64,000 bases of DNA, taken from Osmia lignaria lignaria. Its lineage: Eukaryota > Arthropoda > Insecta > Hymenoptera > Megachilidae. How positions within the stretch are numbered: position 1 is the first letter of the stretch; every line of letters starts with the position of its first letter. The DNA lies in NCBI RefSeq assembly GCF_051020975.1, contig NC_135032.1, positions 4,402,001-4,466,000 on the forward strand, read 5' to 3'. Under the pieces are notes generated by a model. It saw only the letters and a list, made by a program, of their open reading frames with translations. It searched no databases and was not told the DNA's origin. Shown here piece by piece: positions 63,499 to 64,000 of this stretch. Made by a program: the position numbers and the translations under genes.

Positions 63499-63821
63499 TT
63501 GCAGATTCATCTCAAGGGAAGGGGTCTGACGGACATATTTCGAGATATTTCTTCTTCTTGTTGTTCTTCTTCTGCACAGCTAAGCTCGAAGTGGCATTTG
63601 CAGCTCGCAATAGTGCAGAGTTATCGCAAAGAGAGGGGCCACGGTGTTTCTGTATCTCTATTATGTTTGGTGCGGCTTCGGAACTTTTAAGTATCTTGAT
63701 CTATCTCGAAAACTACGCTTCTGATCAAAAAATATCATAGAACGTAAATTGTAGGAAATATTATTCTCTACAAAAAAGGTCTCTCAACCTTTTGCCATAG
63801 CTCGCTTCGTTTCCGAGATAT
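63499..63821 (+). repeat. 323-bp monomer with the only 1-bp insertion
   Basis: TTATGTTTGGTGCGG at 63661-63675 has one extra T compared with TTATGTTGGTGCGG. It is the only net length gain in the window. The 5' half is the GATTCATCTC type, but the 3' half has TTAAGTATCTTGATCTATC from the 6837 type, joined to CTCGAAAAC, so it is also a mosaic. Confidence 0.85.
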
Positions 63822-64000
63822 TTGCAGATTCATCTCAAGGGAAGGGGTCTGACGGACATATTTCGAGATATTTCTTCTTCTTGTTGTTCTTCTTCTGCAC
63901 AGCTAAGCTCGAAGTGGCATTTGCAGCTCGCAATAGTGCAGAGTTATCTCAAAGAAAGAGGCCACGGTGTTTCTGTACCTCTATTATGTTGGTGCAGCTT
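63822..64000 (+). repeat. Partial satellite monomer at right edge
   Basis: This is the 5' 179 bp of a monomer of the GATTCATCTC type, with AGCTCGAAG, AAGAGGCCACGG, TGTACCTC and TGCAGCTT, cut by the window end. The array therefore continues beyond the window. It is preceded by CTCTCAACCTTTTGCC, shared with the previous copy. Confidence 0.97.

Larger units (their letters stand above)
61889..63821 (+). repeat. Block 14: return of block-4 monomer types
   Basis: There are six monomers. 61889 carries GGCCAGACGG in the 5' part and AAGAGGCCACGG, TGTACCTC and TGCAGCTTCGG in the 3' part. 63177 has CAGCTGAGCTGG. 63499 has GATTCATCTC with AGCTCGAAG. These markers otherwise occur at 10378-13919 and 25829-27116. 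Both 61889 and 63177 share TTTGCAGGTCGC, which I see nowhere else. Confidence 0.85.
1..64000 (+). repeat. Satellite DNA array, ~322-bp monomer, about 199 head-to-tail copies
   Basis: The same sequence recurs every 322 bp across the window without interruption or inversion. Landmarks present in nearly every copy include TTTGCAGATTTATCTC, a TTC-rich pyrimidine tract ending CTGCACAG, GGCCACGGTGTTTCTG, TGCGGCTTCGGAACTTTT, TGATCAAAAAATATCATAG and ACATTTTGCCATAGCTC. Phase marks run from 77 to 63822, giving 198 complete monomers. Arrays of this kind are known from eukaryotic centromeric and pericentromeric heterochromatin; that location is inferred here. No gene, RNA gene or mobile element interrupts the array. 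I do not recognise the family. Confidence 0.99.

Noticed and set aside
77..63821. About 180 predicted proteins of 62-84 residues on the plus strand
   Set aside because: They are translations of one satellite monomer. Most begin at TTG, they shift frame every copy because 322 is not a multiple of three, and several copies are broken by frameshifts or stops. No domain is recognisable.
1..64000. CRISPR array
   Set aside because: There are regular direct repeats, but the whole 322-bp unit repeats with no unique spacers, and no cas gene is present.
1..64000. Telomeric repeats, rDNA, transposable elements or LTRs
   Set aside because: I saw no short telomere-type repeat, no rRNA-like segment, no terminal repeats and no transposase or reverse transcriptase frame anywhere in the window.

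Overview
The whole 64 kb window is one uninterrupted tandem satellite array. A monomer of about 322 bp repeats head to tail in a single orientation from base 1 to base 64000. Using the conserved TTGCAG that begins at 77, 399, 721 and so on as the phase mark, there are 198 complete monomers (77-63821), a 76-bp partial copy at the left edge and a 179-bp partial copy at the right edge. One typical monomer (20677-20998) counts 126 G+C in 322 bases, about 39% GC. I see no unique DNA, no credible protein gene, no tRNA or rRNA gene, no transposon and no inverted monomer. An array this long and uniform points to eukaryotic heterochromatin, most plausibly centromeric or pericentromeric. I do not recognise the satellite family and cannot name the species.

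The array is not uniform. Monomers carry linked marker variants that recur at fixed multi-monomer distances, so it is a patchwork of higher-order repeats (HORs). By region: 77-4904 has a 6-monomer HOR (1931 bp); 4583-5870 a 2-monomer HOR (644 bp); 5871-10055 is mixed, with a 5-monomer cassette; 10056-13919 has a 6-monomer HOR (1932 bp); 13920-15847 holds a second copy of the cassette; 15848-18745 has three copies of a 3-monomer HOR (966 bp each); 18746-25506 has 6- and 7-monomer periods; 25507-30333 is a large rearranged copy of 11988-19066; 30334-36451 is mixed; 36452-39027 has two copies of a 4-monomer HOR (1288 bp each); 39028-41924 is loosely ordered; 41925-52872 has 16-, 17- and 4-monomer periods; 52873-61888 has 4- and 5-monomer units nested in a 9-monomer unit (2898 bp); 61889-64000 returns to types seen near 10-13 kb.

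Two features stand out. First, the monomer length is kept almost exactly: the net change over 198 monomers is -11 bp, all of it accounted for by nine monomers with 1-2 bp deletions and one with a 1-bp insertion. Second, differences in copy number between duplicated blocks are whole numbers of monomers. At several of these points there is a hybrid monomer whose 5' half matches one type and whose 3' half matches the next, which is the expected footprint of homologous unequal exchange.

Nearly every monomer contains an open frame of about 74 codons. It usually starts at TTG rather than ATG, shifts frame by one base per monomer, and is broken in several copies. I treat it as a by-product of a homogenised repeat, not a gene.
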